Shown: positions 35,010-44,326 of the stretch, one piece after another
How the letters are laid out: the number at the start of each line of letters is the position of its first letter
How positions within the stretch are numbered: the stretch's first letter is position 1
Assembly: GCA_947491935.1 (NCBI GenBank)
Contig: CANLLF010000004.1
Span: forward strand, 744,001 to 808,000
DNA from: an uncultured Roseicyclus sp.
GTDB lineage: Bacteria > Pseudomonadota > Alphaproteobacteria > Rhodobacterales > Rhodobacteraceae
Reading direction: 5' to 3'
Length of the DNA stretch: 64,000 nucleotides
The notes under the pieces: model-generated
What the model was told of the DNA's origin: nothing
The model's database searches: none
What the model saw: the letters and a program-made list of their open reading frames with translations, nothing else
Position numbers and translations under genes: made by a program

Positions 35010-36734
35010 ATGATGACTTCTGAAACCGCAATTCTCGACCAGGTAACGATGGACGAGCCCTGGGGGCTGGTGGAAAGCTTCGCTACTTTCAAACGCGAAC
35101 ACCCTGATGATGTGAACCGCGGAATGGACGAGGTTGTTGGGCGCCTGTCGCGCCATGGCGTCCCCGCGACTGTCCATAACCCATCGCTTTATCTGAGCTT
35201 GCCCGGCGCCGCACGGGTGGAGGCATCCGGGGTGACCTACCGCGCCAAACCACCGGCCTATGCCACGGATGCGCGTGGCGGAGTGACAGCCCCCCTTGTC
35301 TATCTCGGGGCCAATGCGGTGGATGATATCGACGACATGTTCGACCTCAAGATTGATGGTGCGGCGGGCATGGCGGGCCTTGCGAAAGGCGCTATCGTTG
35401 TCTCCGAGGGTTTCGCCAGCCCGGTCATGGTCCGCCAGTTTGAAGATCTGGGGGCCGTCGGCGTCATTGCGATCAACCCCGGCATCGACATCCACTGGGG
35501 TATCTGCACGACGATCTGGGGTGTCCCCGACCTTGACGATTTGCCGAGAAAGCCCTGTATCCCCGCCGTCGCGGTCAACAAGCCCGATGGAGAGGCACTG
35601 ATTGCGCTGGCCAAGGCAGGCGGCGAGGGTGCGGTGTTCACCGAGATGGAGGAGGGGTGGTTCGACAGCAAACTGGTTGAGGTCGTGATCCCCGGCACAG
35701 AAGAACCCGACAAATACGTTCTCCTGCATGGCCACCTCGACAGTTGGGACGTCGGCGTGGGTGACAATGCCGTTGGCGATGCGTGCATGCTGGAAATCGC
35801 CCGCGTGCTTTGGGAAAACCGCGACAAGCTGCGCCGTTCGGTCAAGATCTGCTGGTGGCCCGGCCACTCCACAGGGCGCTATGCCGGGTCGACGTGGTAT
35901 GCCGACGCGTTCGCGCTCGACCTCGACGAAAACTGTGTCGCGCAAGTGAATTGTGACAGTCCCGGCTGCCGTTGGGCGACCGAGTTCCTGAACCTGTCGC
36001 GCATGTCCGAAACGGACGATCTCATCAGTGACGTCATCGAGGAGATCGCGGGCAAAACCGCTGAGGGAGAGCGGCCGCACCGGGCGGGCGACTATTCCTT
36101 CAACAACATCGGCATCTCTGGCTACTTCATGCTGTCCTCGACGATGCCCACCGTGTTGCGGGAAGAGAAGGGGTACTACACGGTTGGCGGTTGTGGCGCC
36201 AATATCGCGTGGCATACCGAGAACGACACGCTTGAGATCGCTGAAAAGGACATCCTGGAACGCGACATCAAGGTGTACCTTTTGGCCATTCTACGTACGG
36301 CTAATTCTGGGATCCTACCGTTCGATTGGCGTGCGACGGCGCGAGAGTTTCAAGCGACGATTACGGAGTATCAGGCAGCCGCAGGGGAGCGTTTTGACCT
36401 TACACCCTCAGCGGAGGCGGCGCAGCATCTGCTGGAGACGCTTGACGCGTTTTACATTGCTGTCGAGGCTGGAACGGTCTCGGAAGACAAGGCGAACACG
36501 GTCATTCAAGACCTTGCCCGTATTCTCGTCCCGATCAATTTCTGTCGCGGGCCGCGTTTTCGCCACGACCCTGCGGCAACGATCCCGCCCTTGCCCACCA
36601 TCCACACGGCGACCGAACTTGACCAACACGACGACACGCTTGGTTTTGCGCAAAACCAACTGGTGCGTGGACAAAACCGGCTGGTCGCGGCACTCAGGCA
36701 GGCCACGCGGCACATATCACTCGTTACCGCCTAA
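35010..36734 (+). CDS. M28-like metallopeptidase with PA domain, atypical active site
   Basis: About 574 residues. A PA-type insert (GAIVVSEGFASPVMVRQFEDLGAVGVIAI, split at GFAS) precedes an M28 zinc-peptidase core with HGHLDSWDVGVGDNAVGD (His242, Asp244 and the bridging Asp). Where M28 enzymes carry the Glu-Glu pair (general base plus zinc ligand), this one reads PGHSTGRYAGS, with His286-Ser287, so classical peptidase chemistry may be altered. No signal peptide is seen. The start is uncertain: 35010 follows GGGG, while earlier Met codons (34986, 34998) overlap the probable operator. It overlaps the next gene by one base (TAATG). Confidence 0.75.
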   Translation: MMTSETAILDQVTMDEPWGLVESFATFKREHPDDVNRGMDEVVGRLSRHGVPATVHNPSLYLSLPGAARVEASGVTYRAKPPAYATDARGGVTAPLVYLGANAVDDIDDMFDLKIDGAAGMAGLAKGAIVVSEGFASPVMVRQFEDLGAVGVIAINPGIDIHWGICTTIWGVPDLDDLPRKPCIPAVAVNKPDGEALIALAKAGGEGAVFTEMEEGWFDSKLVEVVIPGTEEPDKYVLLHGHLDSWDVGVGDNAVGDACMLEIARVLWENRDKLRRSVKICWWPGHSTGRYAGSTWYADAFALDLDENCVAQVNCDSPGCRWATEFLNLSRMSETDDLISDVIEEIAGKTAEGERPHRAGDYSFNNIGISGYFMLSSTMPTVLREEKGYYTVGGCGANIAWHTENDTLEIAEKDILERDIKVYLLAILRTANSGILPFDWRATAREFQATITEYQAAAGERFDLTPSAEAAQHLLETLDAFYIAVEAGTVSEDKANTVIQDLARILVPINFCRGPRFRHDPAATIPPLPTIHTATELDQHDDTLGFAQNQLVRGQNRLVAALRQATRHISLVTA

Positions 36735-37717
36735 TGCGCGCGATCCTCTATGAGAGGACGGGCCCGGCAGCGGACGTGCTGAGGGTCAGCGACGTTCCGG
36801 CACCGTCCGCAGCCCCTGGGGAGGTCCTGGTGCGCATCGCTGCCTCAGGCATCAACCCGGCGGACGTCAAACGCCGCGCCGGCTGGGGTGGCATGCAAAT
36901 GGGACATCCCCGGATTATCCCGCATTGTGATGGCGCGGGGACGATCGAAGCGGTCGGTGCAGGTGTCAGCGCGGATCGGATAGGCCAGCGTGTCTGGCTG
37001 TGGAACGCGCAAGGGGGCTATGGGCAAGCCGGGCGAGCTTTCGGGACGGCGGCCGAGTATATCGCATTGCCTGCAGAGCAGGCCGTCCCATTGCCCGATC
37101 ACTTCACCATGGCGCAAGGCGCTTGCCTTGGCGTGCCGGCCATGACCGCCCACCGATGCGTGCTGTCAGATGGCGCTGTCGGGGGCAAAACCATCCTTGT
37201 TCAAGGCGGCGCGGGCGCTGTCGGCTATCTCGCTGTCCAGATTGCGGGCAAGAGCGGCGCCCGTGTCATTGCGACGGTCAGTAGGCCAACGGATGCTGAA
37301 CGCGTGCAGGCAGTCGGCGGTGAACCGATCAGCCGCTATGACCCAGACATCGTCGACACAGTCCTGGATCTGACCGATGGGGCAGGCGTCGACCGCATCA
37401 TTGAAGTCGATTTCGCTGCCAATCAGGCCGTCGATGCACGGCTCATTAAGCCAAATGGCATCGTCGCCAGCTATTCGTGCACCTCAGATCCGACACCAAT
37501 CCTCGACTACTACGCCTTCGCGTCCAGGGGCGCGAATGTTCGGTTCATTCAAGGCTTTGCTCTACCCGAGGATGCCCGGGCGCATGGTCAAGACTGGCTG
37601 GCGGCTCATGATATCGAAATCCCGATCGCAGCGACGTTTCCCCTCGATCGCTGCGCCGACGCGCATCTCCATGTCGAACAGGCGAACGCCTTTGGACAAA
37701 CGGTGGTTACCCCTTAG
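36734..37717 (+). CDS. Zinc-free MDR oxidoreductase (NADPH:quinone reductase-like)
   Basis: A 327-residue medium-chain reductase of the quinone oxidoreductase branch. The N-terminal GroES-like domain has VLVRIAASGINPADVKRRAG, and the NADPH-binding part has VQGGAGAVGYLAVQIA. The zinc ligands of alcohol dehydrogenases are not apparent. It begins on the last base of the M28-like gene stop, so the two are translationally coupled and presumably share the IclR control. The substrate is probably an enone or quinone derived from the imported compound. Confidence 0.82.
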   Translation: MRAILYERTGPAADVLRVSDVPAPSAAPGEVLVRIAASGINPADVKRRAGWGGMQMGHPRIIPHCDGAGTIEAVGAGVSADRIGQRVWLWNAQGGYGQAGRAFGTAAEYIALPAEQAVPLPDHFTMAQGACLGVPAMTAHRCVLSDGAVGGKTILVQGGAGAVGYLAVQIAGKSGARVIATVSRPTDAERVQAVGGEPISRYDPDIVDTVLDLTDGAGVDRIIEVDFAANQAVDARLIKPNGIVASYSCTSDPTPILDYYAFASRGANVRFIQGFALPEDARAHGQDWLAAHDIEIPIAATFPLDRCADAHLHVEQANAFGQTVVTP

Positions 37718-37964
37718 CTAAGAAAACGGCGATTGTGGTAAATGCTTCGCGGCGCTGTTTTGCGCCCACGCTGAACCTCGCTTGGAATGCCTCCAAAAGC
37801 GTATAATGCCCGGTTCTCCGGGGCTTCGCCAAGGTGTACATCAATCGGTTGCTGAGCGTCCTACGTATTGGCGTCCGCAGCACCGGGGAGGGCACAAATC
37901 TACCGGACTTCGGCCAATGCCAGCCACCGCGCGCGCAAAAGCAAAGTCTCGCCGAGTGTGAATG

Positions 37965-39611
37965 TCAGCCTTTCCCTCGTGGGGTCAGGTCGCTGAAGGC
38001 GATACCCGTATCCGCTTCGTATTCCGCCTCATCCCAAAAACCGATCAGAATACCGGTTTTGGCGGCGGTTTTCTGGCGGGCCAGAACGGTGGGCGTGGCT
38101 GTGATGCGGGAATGATGTTGGAGGCCCCAGCTCAGCAGGGCCGCCTCCATCCGGGCGCGGACATCCACATGCGCCCCGGCATCGGACGTCCCGAGATCGA
38201 CCAGTTCCCGAGGGTCTGTCTCAAGATCGAACAGGATCGGTTCGAAGCCCTCGCAACGGATGTATTTCCAACGGCCATCGAAGATCATCTTGGTATGGGC
38301 GTCCTCCTGCGGCACGCCCAGGTCTTGCGCCATGTCCGACCACTGATAATCGTGTTCACTGATGGCGTATTTGCGGGCGAACCCCTCGGTGCCGTGCAGG
38401 ATCGGCGTCAGATCCCGGCCTTCGATGATGTGGGGCTTCGGATCGCAGCCAAGGGCTGCCATGAAAGTGGGCGCAAGGTCGATCATCTCCACCAGCGCAT
38501 CCGATACATTCCCGCGCGTGCCAGCCGCTTCCGGCCGGGGATCAGCCAGGATCAGCGGCACTTTCACTGCCATCTCGTGGTAGAAATCCTTATCCCCCAT
38601 CCAGTGATCGCCCATGTAATCGCCGTGGTCCGAGGTGAAGGCGATGATCGTGTTCTCGCTCAGCCCCCTGTCGTCCATCCACGCGAACAGGCGTCCCAGA
38701 TTGTCGTCGAGTTGCTTGATCAGGCCCATATAGGCGGGAATGACGTGTTCGCGGACGTGATCGCGCGCAAAGCTGCGGCAGACGCGCGCGTTGAGATAGG
38801 CGGACATCAGGGGGTGCGCCGTGTTGCGTTCGGCCTGCGAGCGCACCGGGTCGATGATGTGCCGGTCATCGTACATGTCGTGGTAGGGCGCGGGCACGAT
38901 GTAGGGCCAGTGGGGCTTGATATAGCTCAGGTGGCACATCCAGGGGCGGCCGTCTTCCATCGCGTCTTCCATGAAATCCATGGCGCGGTTGGTCATGTAG
39001 GCGGTCTCGGAATGTTCTTCGGGCACATTGGCCGCAAGGCGGGAGTTCTTCAGAAGCCAGGCCGACAGCCGTTCTCCGTCTTCGTCCACGCCGGAATTCG
39101 CGAAATCGCCCCATGGGTTGTCACTGTCGTAGCCGTGGGCGACGAGATAGTCGTCATAGGCCGACCAGCCCTGCCGCGCGCTGTCAGGATGCAAGCCATC
39201 GTCGCGCTCGAACGGCTCGAACCCGCATTCGGACCGGCGAACGCCGATCTCGCTCGCCGGATCAATACCAAGCCACGCCATGCCTTCGGCGTCGGCGACC
39301 ATATGGGTCTTGCCGACCAGAACCGCTCGCGCGCCCGCATCCCGCAGGTGATCGCCAAGCGTCGGTTCCCCCACCCGCAGGGGCATGCCGTTCCAGGTGG
39401 AGCCGTGGCTGCGCACATAGCGCCCGGTATAGGCCGACATGCGCGATGGGCCGCAGACCGGCGATTGCACGTAAGCATTCGTGAACCGCACCCCGCGCGC
39501 GGCCAGCGCATCGATATGGGGCGTGTGTAGATGCGGATGGCCGTAACAACTTAGGTAATCGAAGCGCAGTTGATCGGCCATGATCCACAGGACGTTGGGT
39601 CGGTCGGTCAT
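37965..39611 (-). CDS. Sulfatase / phosphonate monoester hydrolase family
   Basis: A 548-residue alkaline-phosphatase-superfamily enzyme. The formylglycine motif C-G-P-S-R sits at residues 53-57, with the N-terminal metal residues in IMADQLRFDY and the second metal set in AFTSDHGDYMGDH. Similarity over the whole length resembles the phosphonate monoester hydrolase / broad arylsulfatase branch. No signal peptide is present, so it is cytoplasmic and an anaerobic or aerobic maturase must act in the cytoplasm; none is encoded in the window. The start overlaps the MarR gene stop by four bases. Confidence 0.85.
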   Translation of the reverse strand: MTDRPNVLWIMADQLRFDYLSCYGHPHLHTPHIDALAARGVRFTNAYVQSPVCGPSRMSAYTGRYVRSHGSTWNGMPLRVGEPTLGDHLRDAGARAVLVGKTHMVADAEGMAWLGIDPASEIGVRRSECGFEPFERDDGLHPDSARQGWSAYDDYLVAHGYDSDNPWGDFANSGVDEDGERLSAWLLKNSRLAANVPEEHSETAYMTNRAMDFMEDAMEDGRPWMCHLSYIKPHWPYIVPAPYHDMYDDRHIIDPVRSQAERNTAHPLMSAYLNARVCRSFARDHVREHVIPAYMGLIKQLDDNLGRLFAWMDDRGLSENTIIAFTSDHGDYMGDHWMGDKDFYHEMAVKVPLILADPRPEAAGTRGNVSDALVEMIDLAPTFMAALGCDPKPHIIEGRDLTPILHGTEGFARKYAISEHDYQWSDMAQDLGVPQEDAHTKMIFDGRWKYIRCEGFEPILFDLETDPRELVDLGTSDAGAHVDVRARMEAALLSWGLQHHSRITATPTVLARQKTAAKTGILIGFWDEAEYEADTGIAFSDLTPRGKG

Positions 39612-40117
39612 GGGGTATCCTCAGAGGAGGGCTCGACGTCCACCGGGTGCTCGACAACGCGTTCGAAACGCTCCAGCAGATGGAGGAACGTGTCTAGTTC
39701 CTGCGGGGTGAATGCCTCGGCCAGGCTTTCGCGGCGCCGCTTCATCGTGGGCGCGGCGGCGGCAAGTACGGCGGTACCGGCCTTGGTCAGCTCCACGAGG
39801 GATTGGCGCTTGTCATCGCAATTGCGAACGGCCTTGACCCACCCCTTTTCGCTCATTTTGGGCAATGCGCGGCTGATCAGCGAATGATCGGTGCGCTGGA
39901 TCGACGCGATATCCTGAATGCTCAACGGCCCCGCTTCGTTCAAGTCCCACAGGACCCGCCATTCCGTGACCGAAAGGCCCGCGGCCGATTTTAGAAGGCG
40001 TTGCGCCTGCCCGCGAGAGGCAATGGCGGCCGCGGACAAACGGCTGAAGAGGTTTGTGTCCTGCCTGGCCTTGCGTGCTGCCACGCGCTCGGCCCGGTTG
40101 TCTGTCTTCAAATCCAT
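39608..40117 (-). CDS. MarR-family transcriptional regulator
   Basis: A 169-residue MarR protein with the winged helix core LSVTEWRVLWDLNEAGPLS, DIASIQRTDHSLISRALPK and the wing VRNCDDKRQSLVELT. The ATG at 40117 has GGAGG five bases upstream; an ATG at 40138 is in frame but lacks a site. It is divergent from a TAXI-TRAP transporter and translationally coupled to the sulfatase, so it probably represses both sides through the long palindrome at 40150-40179 and responds to the transported substrate. Confidence 0.88.
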   Translation of the reverse strand: MDLKTDNRAERVAARKARQDTNLFSRLSAAAIASRGQAQRLLKSAAGLSVTEWRVLWDLNEAGPLSIQDIASIQRTDHSLISRALPKMSEKGWVKAVRNCDDKRQSLVELTKAGTAVLAAAAPTMKRRRESLAEAFTPQELDTFLHLLERFERVVEHPVDVEPSSEDTP

Positions 40118-40149
40118 GGGCGCCTCCGACGATATCATTCAACACCACG

Positions 40150-40179
40150 AAAAATTACGTGACAAGTCATATAATTTTT
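40150..40179. promoter_or_regulatory. 30-bp palindrome, candidate MarR operator
   Basis: Two 14-base arms with 12 matches and a 2-base centre lie between marR and the TRAP binding-protein gene. A TATAAT -10-like box (40170-40175) is embedded in it and TTGACA follows at 40178-40183, so bound protein would block polymerase. Confidence 0.65.
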
Positions 40180-40248
40180 GACAGCCTCTGCGTGTCTTTA
40201 AGCAATCAAGCAAAGCCACCGGACATCGGCGGCACTCGGGAGGACATC

Positions 40249-41304
40249 ATGTTCAAAGCATCCATTGCGGGGGCTCTGCTGGCCGTACTGCCTGCCGCCT
40301 CTTACGCGCAGGCCACGTTGACCGCTGAAACCACGTCTCCGGGCTCGACCCCCCACTACATCGACACGACCCTTGCGGGCGTTCTGGAATCGGCGGGCGT
40401 GGCGACCCTTCAGATCACCGAAGGCGCGACGCTGACCAACTCTGTGCAGGCGGTGGCCGAAGGCCAACTGGACATGGCGCCTGCGCCGCTGATCTTGCCG
40501 TTCCTCCTGTCCCGCGGGATCGGGCCTTACTCCGGCGTCGGAGAGGAGCAGGGGGCCGAATTGGCCAGCAACCTGCGCGCCCTGTTCTTCACTGCCGCCT
40601 CCGCCCAGATATTCGGCCATTACGACAGCGGCGCGATCACCGATATCACCGAGCTAGAGGGGATGCGGATCTGGAACGGCCCGCCCCGGGGCGCGGCGCT
40701 GACATCGGGGCGCGCGGCGGTCCAGCTACTGGCGGGCCTTCAGGACGGCGAGGGTTATGAGGGCATCCAGTCGCCCTGGCCCGATACCGTCTCGACGATC
40801 ACCGGGGGCGGTGCGGATGGCTGGACCATCCCCGAGGGCCTGCCATCGGGTCGCCAGATCGCCATCGCTGCGGCGGGCGCGACCACGATCTACGACATGC
40901 CGTCCGACCTGCTCAACAGCGCGCTTGGCCAGCAGATCACCAATGCGCCGGGCCATGCCCCCTATTCCGTGCCGGTCGAAGAATACCGCGCGGCCTATGC
41001 GGGCAATGACATCACCATCGTCACCGATGACGATACCTTCGACAGCTTTGCCACTGCCTTCGCCCAGATCGTGCCCGCCGGTATGGATGAGCAGCTGGCC
41101 TACGACATCACGGCGGCCTTCCTTGCGGGGCAGGACCGGTTTGAGACCGGCTCCCCCCGCGGGCCCTATCTGTTCCTGAGCTTCGGAGACATCGACGGCG
41201 TCAGCCAGGGTGTCTGCGGGGCCGTCACCATGTTGATGCATCCTGGTGCGATCCGCGCCTATGAAGATGCAGGCCACAGCGTTGCCGATTGCGTGCGTCC
41301 GTGA
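40249..41304 (+). CDS. TAXI-family TRAP transporter substrate-binding protein
   Basis: A 351-residue periplasmic protein: the signal peptide ends near SYAQA, followed by a TAXI-type fold (ETTSPGSTPHYIDTTLAGVL, LDMAPAPLILPFLLSRGIG, DITELEGMRIWNGPPRGAA). The ATG at 40249 has GGGAGGA five bases upstream; the frame extends far upstream through non-coding sequence. It binds the substrate for the fused permease encoded downstream. The linked sulfatase suggests a sulfated or phosphonate compound, or its product, as ligand (inference). Confidence 0.85.
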   Translation: MFKASIAGALLAVLPAASYAQATLTAETTSPGSTPHYIDTTLAGVLESAGVATLQITEGATLTNSVQAVAEGQLDMAPAPLILPFLLSRGIGPYSGVGEEQGAELASNLRALFFTAASAQIFGHYDSGAITDITELEGMRIWNGPPRGAALTSGRAAVQLLAGLQDGEGYEGIQSPWPDTVSTITGGGADGWTIPEGLPSGRQIAIAAAGATTIYDMPSDLLNSALGQQITNAPGHAPYSVPVEEYRAAYAGNDITIVTDDDTFDSFATAFAQIVPAGMDEQLAYDITAAFLAGQDRFETGSPRGPYLFLSFGDIDGVSQGVCGAVTMLMHPGAIRAYEDAGHSVADCVRP

Positions 41305-41318
41305 CCTTGCCCTTACCG

Positions 41319-41338
41319 GGGGGCGGGTCGCCGCCCCC
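41319..41338 (+). terminator. Intercistronic stem-loop between TRAP binding protein and permease
   Basis: GGGGGCGG (41319-41326), GTCG loop, CCGCCCCC (41331-41338): a perfect 8-bp stem with a tetraloop. This probably causes partial termination or 3'-end protection, so that the binding protein outnumbers the permease. Confidence 0.55.
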
Positions 41339-41358
41339 TGAACGCGCCGAGGCGTCCC

Positions 41359-43662
41359 TTGGATAGCAGCCTTCCCCGCGGCCGGCGCATCGCCCTTGTG
41401 CTGGCCTTGATCCTCGTGGTCATCGGCATGGCCAACACCATGCCCGAAATCCCAGGCCTGCAGGATTGGGCGCGGGACGTGACGGGCTTACGCTATTTCC
41501 GCGTGTCGAGCTTCCCGCCGGAATATCTCTACCCGCCGCTCTTTATCCTCATGATGGTGATCGTGGCGCTGGATGCGAGCGTCTATCGGGCCTGGCGCAA
41601 GGACAAGCCAGCACGGGCCTGGCTTGGCGGCCTGCTGGATGCGAGCCTTGTGCTTGCGGCTGTTCTCGGCGCCTTGGGTTTCCTGGTGGAGATCGACTCC
41701 ATTTGCCTGATCGACCAGATCACCGGCGAGCGCGCACGCCTGATCGCCGACGCTATGGAGCGCTCCGCCGGTGTGATCCCCGGCATGACGCTGGAGGCCG
41801 AGGTGCCCGCCTGTCAGGCGCGCTTCGGCATTTGGATCATTCCGCTTCTCTTCACGATCATCACCTTGTTTTTCCTCTATATCATCCGTGTTTGGGGCGC
41901 GCCGCTCGTAGCCGTGGCCAGTGTCGTCGTCCTCTACACGGTCATCACCGCGCTCTTTTGGGTGTTCGACCTCAGCGACAATAACTTCCTGCTGACCAAA
42001 CTGGGGGCCGATGGCGGCGATCCCATGGCCGCCGCGATCCAGAAGGCCACCAATGTCTTCATCACACCCGACGGGTTCATGGGCCGCTTCATGGATATCA
42101 TCGTCAGCCAGGTCTTTCCGTACGTGATCCTCGGTGCGCTGTTCGGGACGTCGGCTGGGGGCACGTCACTCATCAAGTTGGCCGTTCGGCTAACCCGCAA
42201 TCTGCGCGGCGGCCCGGCGCACGCGGCCATCGTGTCTTCGGCCATGTTCGGCACGATCACCGGCGGGCCGGTCACCAACGTGCTGTCCACCGGGCGGCTG
42301 ACCATCCCGATGATGCGGCGCAACGGCTTCTCCCCCCAGTTCGCAGGTGGAGTGGAGGCGGCGGCGTCGTCCGGCGGGCAGATCATGCCACCGGTCATGG
42401 GCGTAGCGGCCTTCGTCCTCGTGGCGCTCACTGCCGTGCCCTATACCAAGGTGATCACCGCCGCATTCCTGCCTGCGATGGCCTTCTTCTTCTCCATTTT
42501 CCTCGCCGTGCTGTTCCAGGCCCGGCGCGAAAAGGTGCGGGCCATGCGCGAGATCCCCGAGGATCTGATGATGGAGCGGCAGGACTGGCTGAACCTGATC
42601 ATCATCTTCGTGCCCATCCTGACCATTCTGTTCCTGCTTCTGGGCAACAAGGATGCCTTCGGTGAAAGCTTTGTCGCGGGCATCCTTCCCGCGGGCCTGA
42701 CCCAGACGATCGTGAACGCTACGGGCGACGCCGTCTCGGCGGGCTGGTGGGCCGTGGTGGTCCTGCTTCCGCTTCTGTTCCTCGATCCCGCAACCCGCGC
42801 CAAGCCGTCGAAGGTATTGGTGTCACTTGGGGAAGGGGGCGTGTTGATCTCGCGCCTGTTCCTGTTGCTCTTCGCGGTGTCAATCATTTCGGCCTTTCTC
42901 AACGAAAGCGGCCTGACGGGTGAGTTGACGCGGTCAGTCACGGCCTGGCTGGAGACGGCGCAGGTTCTGCGGATCGCCGGGTGGGAAATCCAGATCACTG
43001 GCGGCGTCTACCTTATGCTGGCGCTGATCTGCGCGATGCTGTGCGCCATCGTCCTTGGGATGGGGATGCCGACGGTTCCGGCATACGTGAACGTCGCGCT
43101 GCTGCTCGGGCCACTGCTGGCCAATCTGGGTGTCAGTTTCTTCACGGCGAACATGTTCGTCTTCTACTTCGCCGTCGCCTCCGCCATCACACCCCCCGTC
43201 GCCATCGCCGCCTTCGCCGCCGCGTCGATCACTCAAACGGAGCCGATGCGCACCAGCATCTCCGCCGTTCGAGTCGGGATCGTCATGTTTACCATCCCCT
43301 TTGTCTTTGCGTGGTATCCAGAGCTACTCTTGATCGAAGAGGCGGTCACGATCACCGATGAGGCAGGGCGCAGCGTCCTAATCGAAGGGTATGATGGGCA
43401 AATTCACTGGCCGGGTCTGGCGGCGCTCTGCCTGCGGCTGATCCTTGCCCTCTATCTCGTCGCCTCAGCGCTTGCGCGGTTCGATCAAGGCCCCATCGGG
43501 CGTGCGGAAATGGGGCTTCGCCTGTTGATCGCGGTAATGGTACTTTGGAAAACACCCGTCGTCATGTGGGTCGGCATTGTGGCGGCGATACTCATGATCG
43601 TGGTTCATACGGTATGGCACTTCCGAAGGGTGCGAACCGAAGGTGCTCAATTGTCCCGCTGA
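41359..43662 (+). CDS. TRAP transporter fused permease (TAXI type)
   Basis: A 767-residue multi-span membrane protein combining the small (DctQ-like) and large (DctM-like) TRAP subunits. The N-terminal quarter has four or five spans, and the remaining part carries DctM signatures such as SSAMFGTITGGPVTNVLSTG, EAAASSGGQIMPPVMG and GMGMPTVPAYV. It uses an ion gradient to import the ligand of the TAXI binding protein. The start is TTG at 41359, with GAGGCG four bases upstream, in keeping with weaker expression than the binding protein. Confidence 0.88.
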   Translation: MDSSLPRGRRIALVLALILVVIGMANTMPEIPGLQDWARDVTGLRYFRVSSFPPEYLYPPLFILMMVIVALDASVYRAWRKDKPARAWLGGLLDASLVLAAVLGALGFLVEIDSICLIDQITGERARLIADAMERSAGVIPGMTLEAEVPACQARFGIWIIPLLFTIITLFFLYIIRVWGAPLVAVASVVVLYTVITALFWVFDLSDNNFLLTKLGADGGDPMAAAIQKATNVFITPDGFMGRFMDIIVSQVFPYVILGALFGTSAGGTSLIKLAVRLTRNLRGGPAHAAIVSSAMFGTITGGPVTNVLSTGRLTIPMMRRNGFSPQFAGGVEAAASSGGQIMPPVMGVAAFVLVALTAVPYTKVITAAFLPAMAFFFSIFLAVLFQARREKVRAMREIPEDLMMERQDWLNLIIIFVPILTILFLLLGNKDAFGESFVAGILPAGLTQTIVNATGDAVSAGWWAVVVLLPLLFLDPATRAKPSKVLVSLGEGGVLISRLFLLLFAVSIISAFLNESGLTGELTRSVTAWLETAQVLRIAGWEIQITGGVYLMLALICAMLCAIVLGMGMPTVPAYVNVALLLGPLLANLGVSFFTANMFVFYFAVASAITPPVAIAAFAAASITQTEPMRTSISAVRVGIVMFTIPFVFAWYPELLLIEEAVTITDEAGRSVLIEGYDGQIHWPGLAALCLRLILALYLVASALARFDQGPIGRAEMGLRLLIAVMVLWKTPVVMWVGIVAAILMIVVHTVWHFRRVRTEGAQLSR

Positions 43663-43891
43663 TATCGTGCGAACCTTCTTGAACGGTTTTTTTGACTTTG
43701 CCCCGGCCAATATGGTCCCAACGCACAGGGCTTTCAGATTCATGACGGAAAGGATGCTCGCCTCGACCTCCGTGCCCGTGCCGACGAGGCAGACGTCGCA
43801 GAGACCACCGTCTTCGTGCTCATCGAGAATACAGGCCTTGCACAACCCCCATGGTCATATTCCGTTGCATCCGAGATTTCATGCTGGCCAC

Positions 43892-43918
43892 CGTCGGATT
43901 TGCATCTGCTCGCGCGTC
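43892..43918 (+). promoter_or_regulatory. Candidate ECF42 promoter ahead of the DGPF gene
   Basis: CGTCGG (43892-43897), 17 bases, CGTC (43915-43918), then CTTG. It resembles the TGTCGA / CGWC elements reported for ECF42 promoters and matches a second site at 45558-45584. The rest of the 289-base region after the TRAP gene (43663-43951) shows no gene, only a weak AACC/GGTT hairpin with a T7 tract near 43681-43696. Confidence 0.4.
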
Positions 43919-43951
43919 CTTGCACCATCTGATCCAATTGTGGAGGGACGA

Positions 43952-44323
43952 ATGATCTACGCAATCACCATCTATGGCGAGGCAGGTGTGTTTGAAGCGC
44001 TTCCCAAGGATCGCCAGGACGAAGTCATGTCGGGGCATGGCGCGCTACAAACTGCGCTGAAGGAGCGGGGGGAGTTCGTGTCGATGAAACTGATGCCGCC
44101 GACCTCGGCGGTCATGGTGGAGCCTGCGACGTCGGAAGGGAAACCGCCCCTCATCACCGACGGTCCGTTTGCCGACACCAAGGAGAACTTCCTGGGTTTT
44201 TACGCCGCTGACTTCAACGACCTTGACGAGGCGCTGACCTACGCGAAGCTGATTTCATCCCCGATCGCGCGGTTAGAGGTGCGGCCGGTGGCTTGGGCTG
44301 GGGGTGCAATTTCATCGGAATAG
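43952..44323 (+). CDS. YCII-domain DGPF protein
   Basis: A 123-residue YCII-fold protein with the name-giving DGPF motif in LITDGPFADTKENFLGFYAAD. Such proteins are the standard genetic partners of ECF42-type sigma factors, and the sigma gene starts three bases after this stop. The ATG at 43952 has GGAGGGA upstream; the frame extends into the upstream non-coding region. Its biochemical role is unknown; the fold is that of a dimeric ferredoxin-like protein that could bind a small ligand. Confidence 0.85.
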   Translation: MIYAITIYGEAGVFEALPKDRQDEVMSGHGALQTALKERGEFVSMKLMPPTSAVMVEPATSEGKPPLITDGPFADTKENFLGFYAADFNDLDEALTYAKLISSPIARLEVRPVAWAGGAISSE

Positions 44324-44326
44324 GCC

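Noticed and set aside
37962-39530. A 522-codon plus-strand frame opposite the sulfatase
   Set aside because: Antisense shadow of a high-GC gene; no start signal or family resemblance, while the minus strand carries a complete sulfatase with CxPSR.
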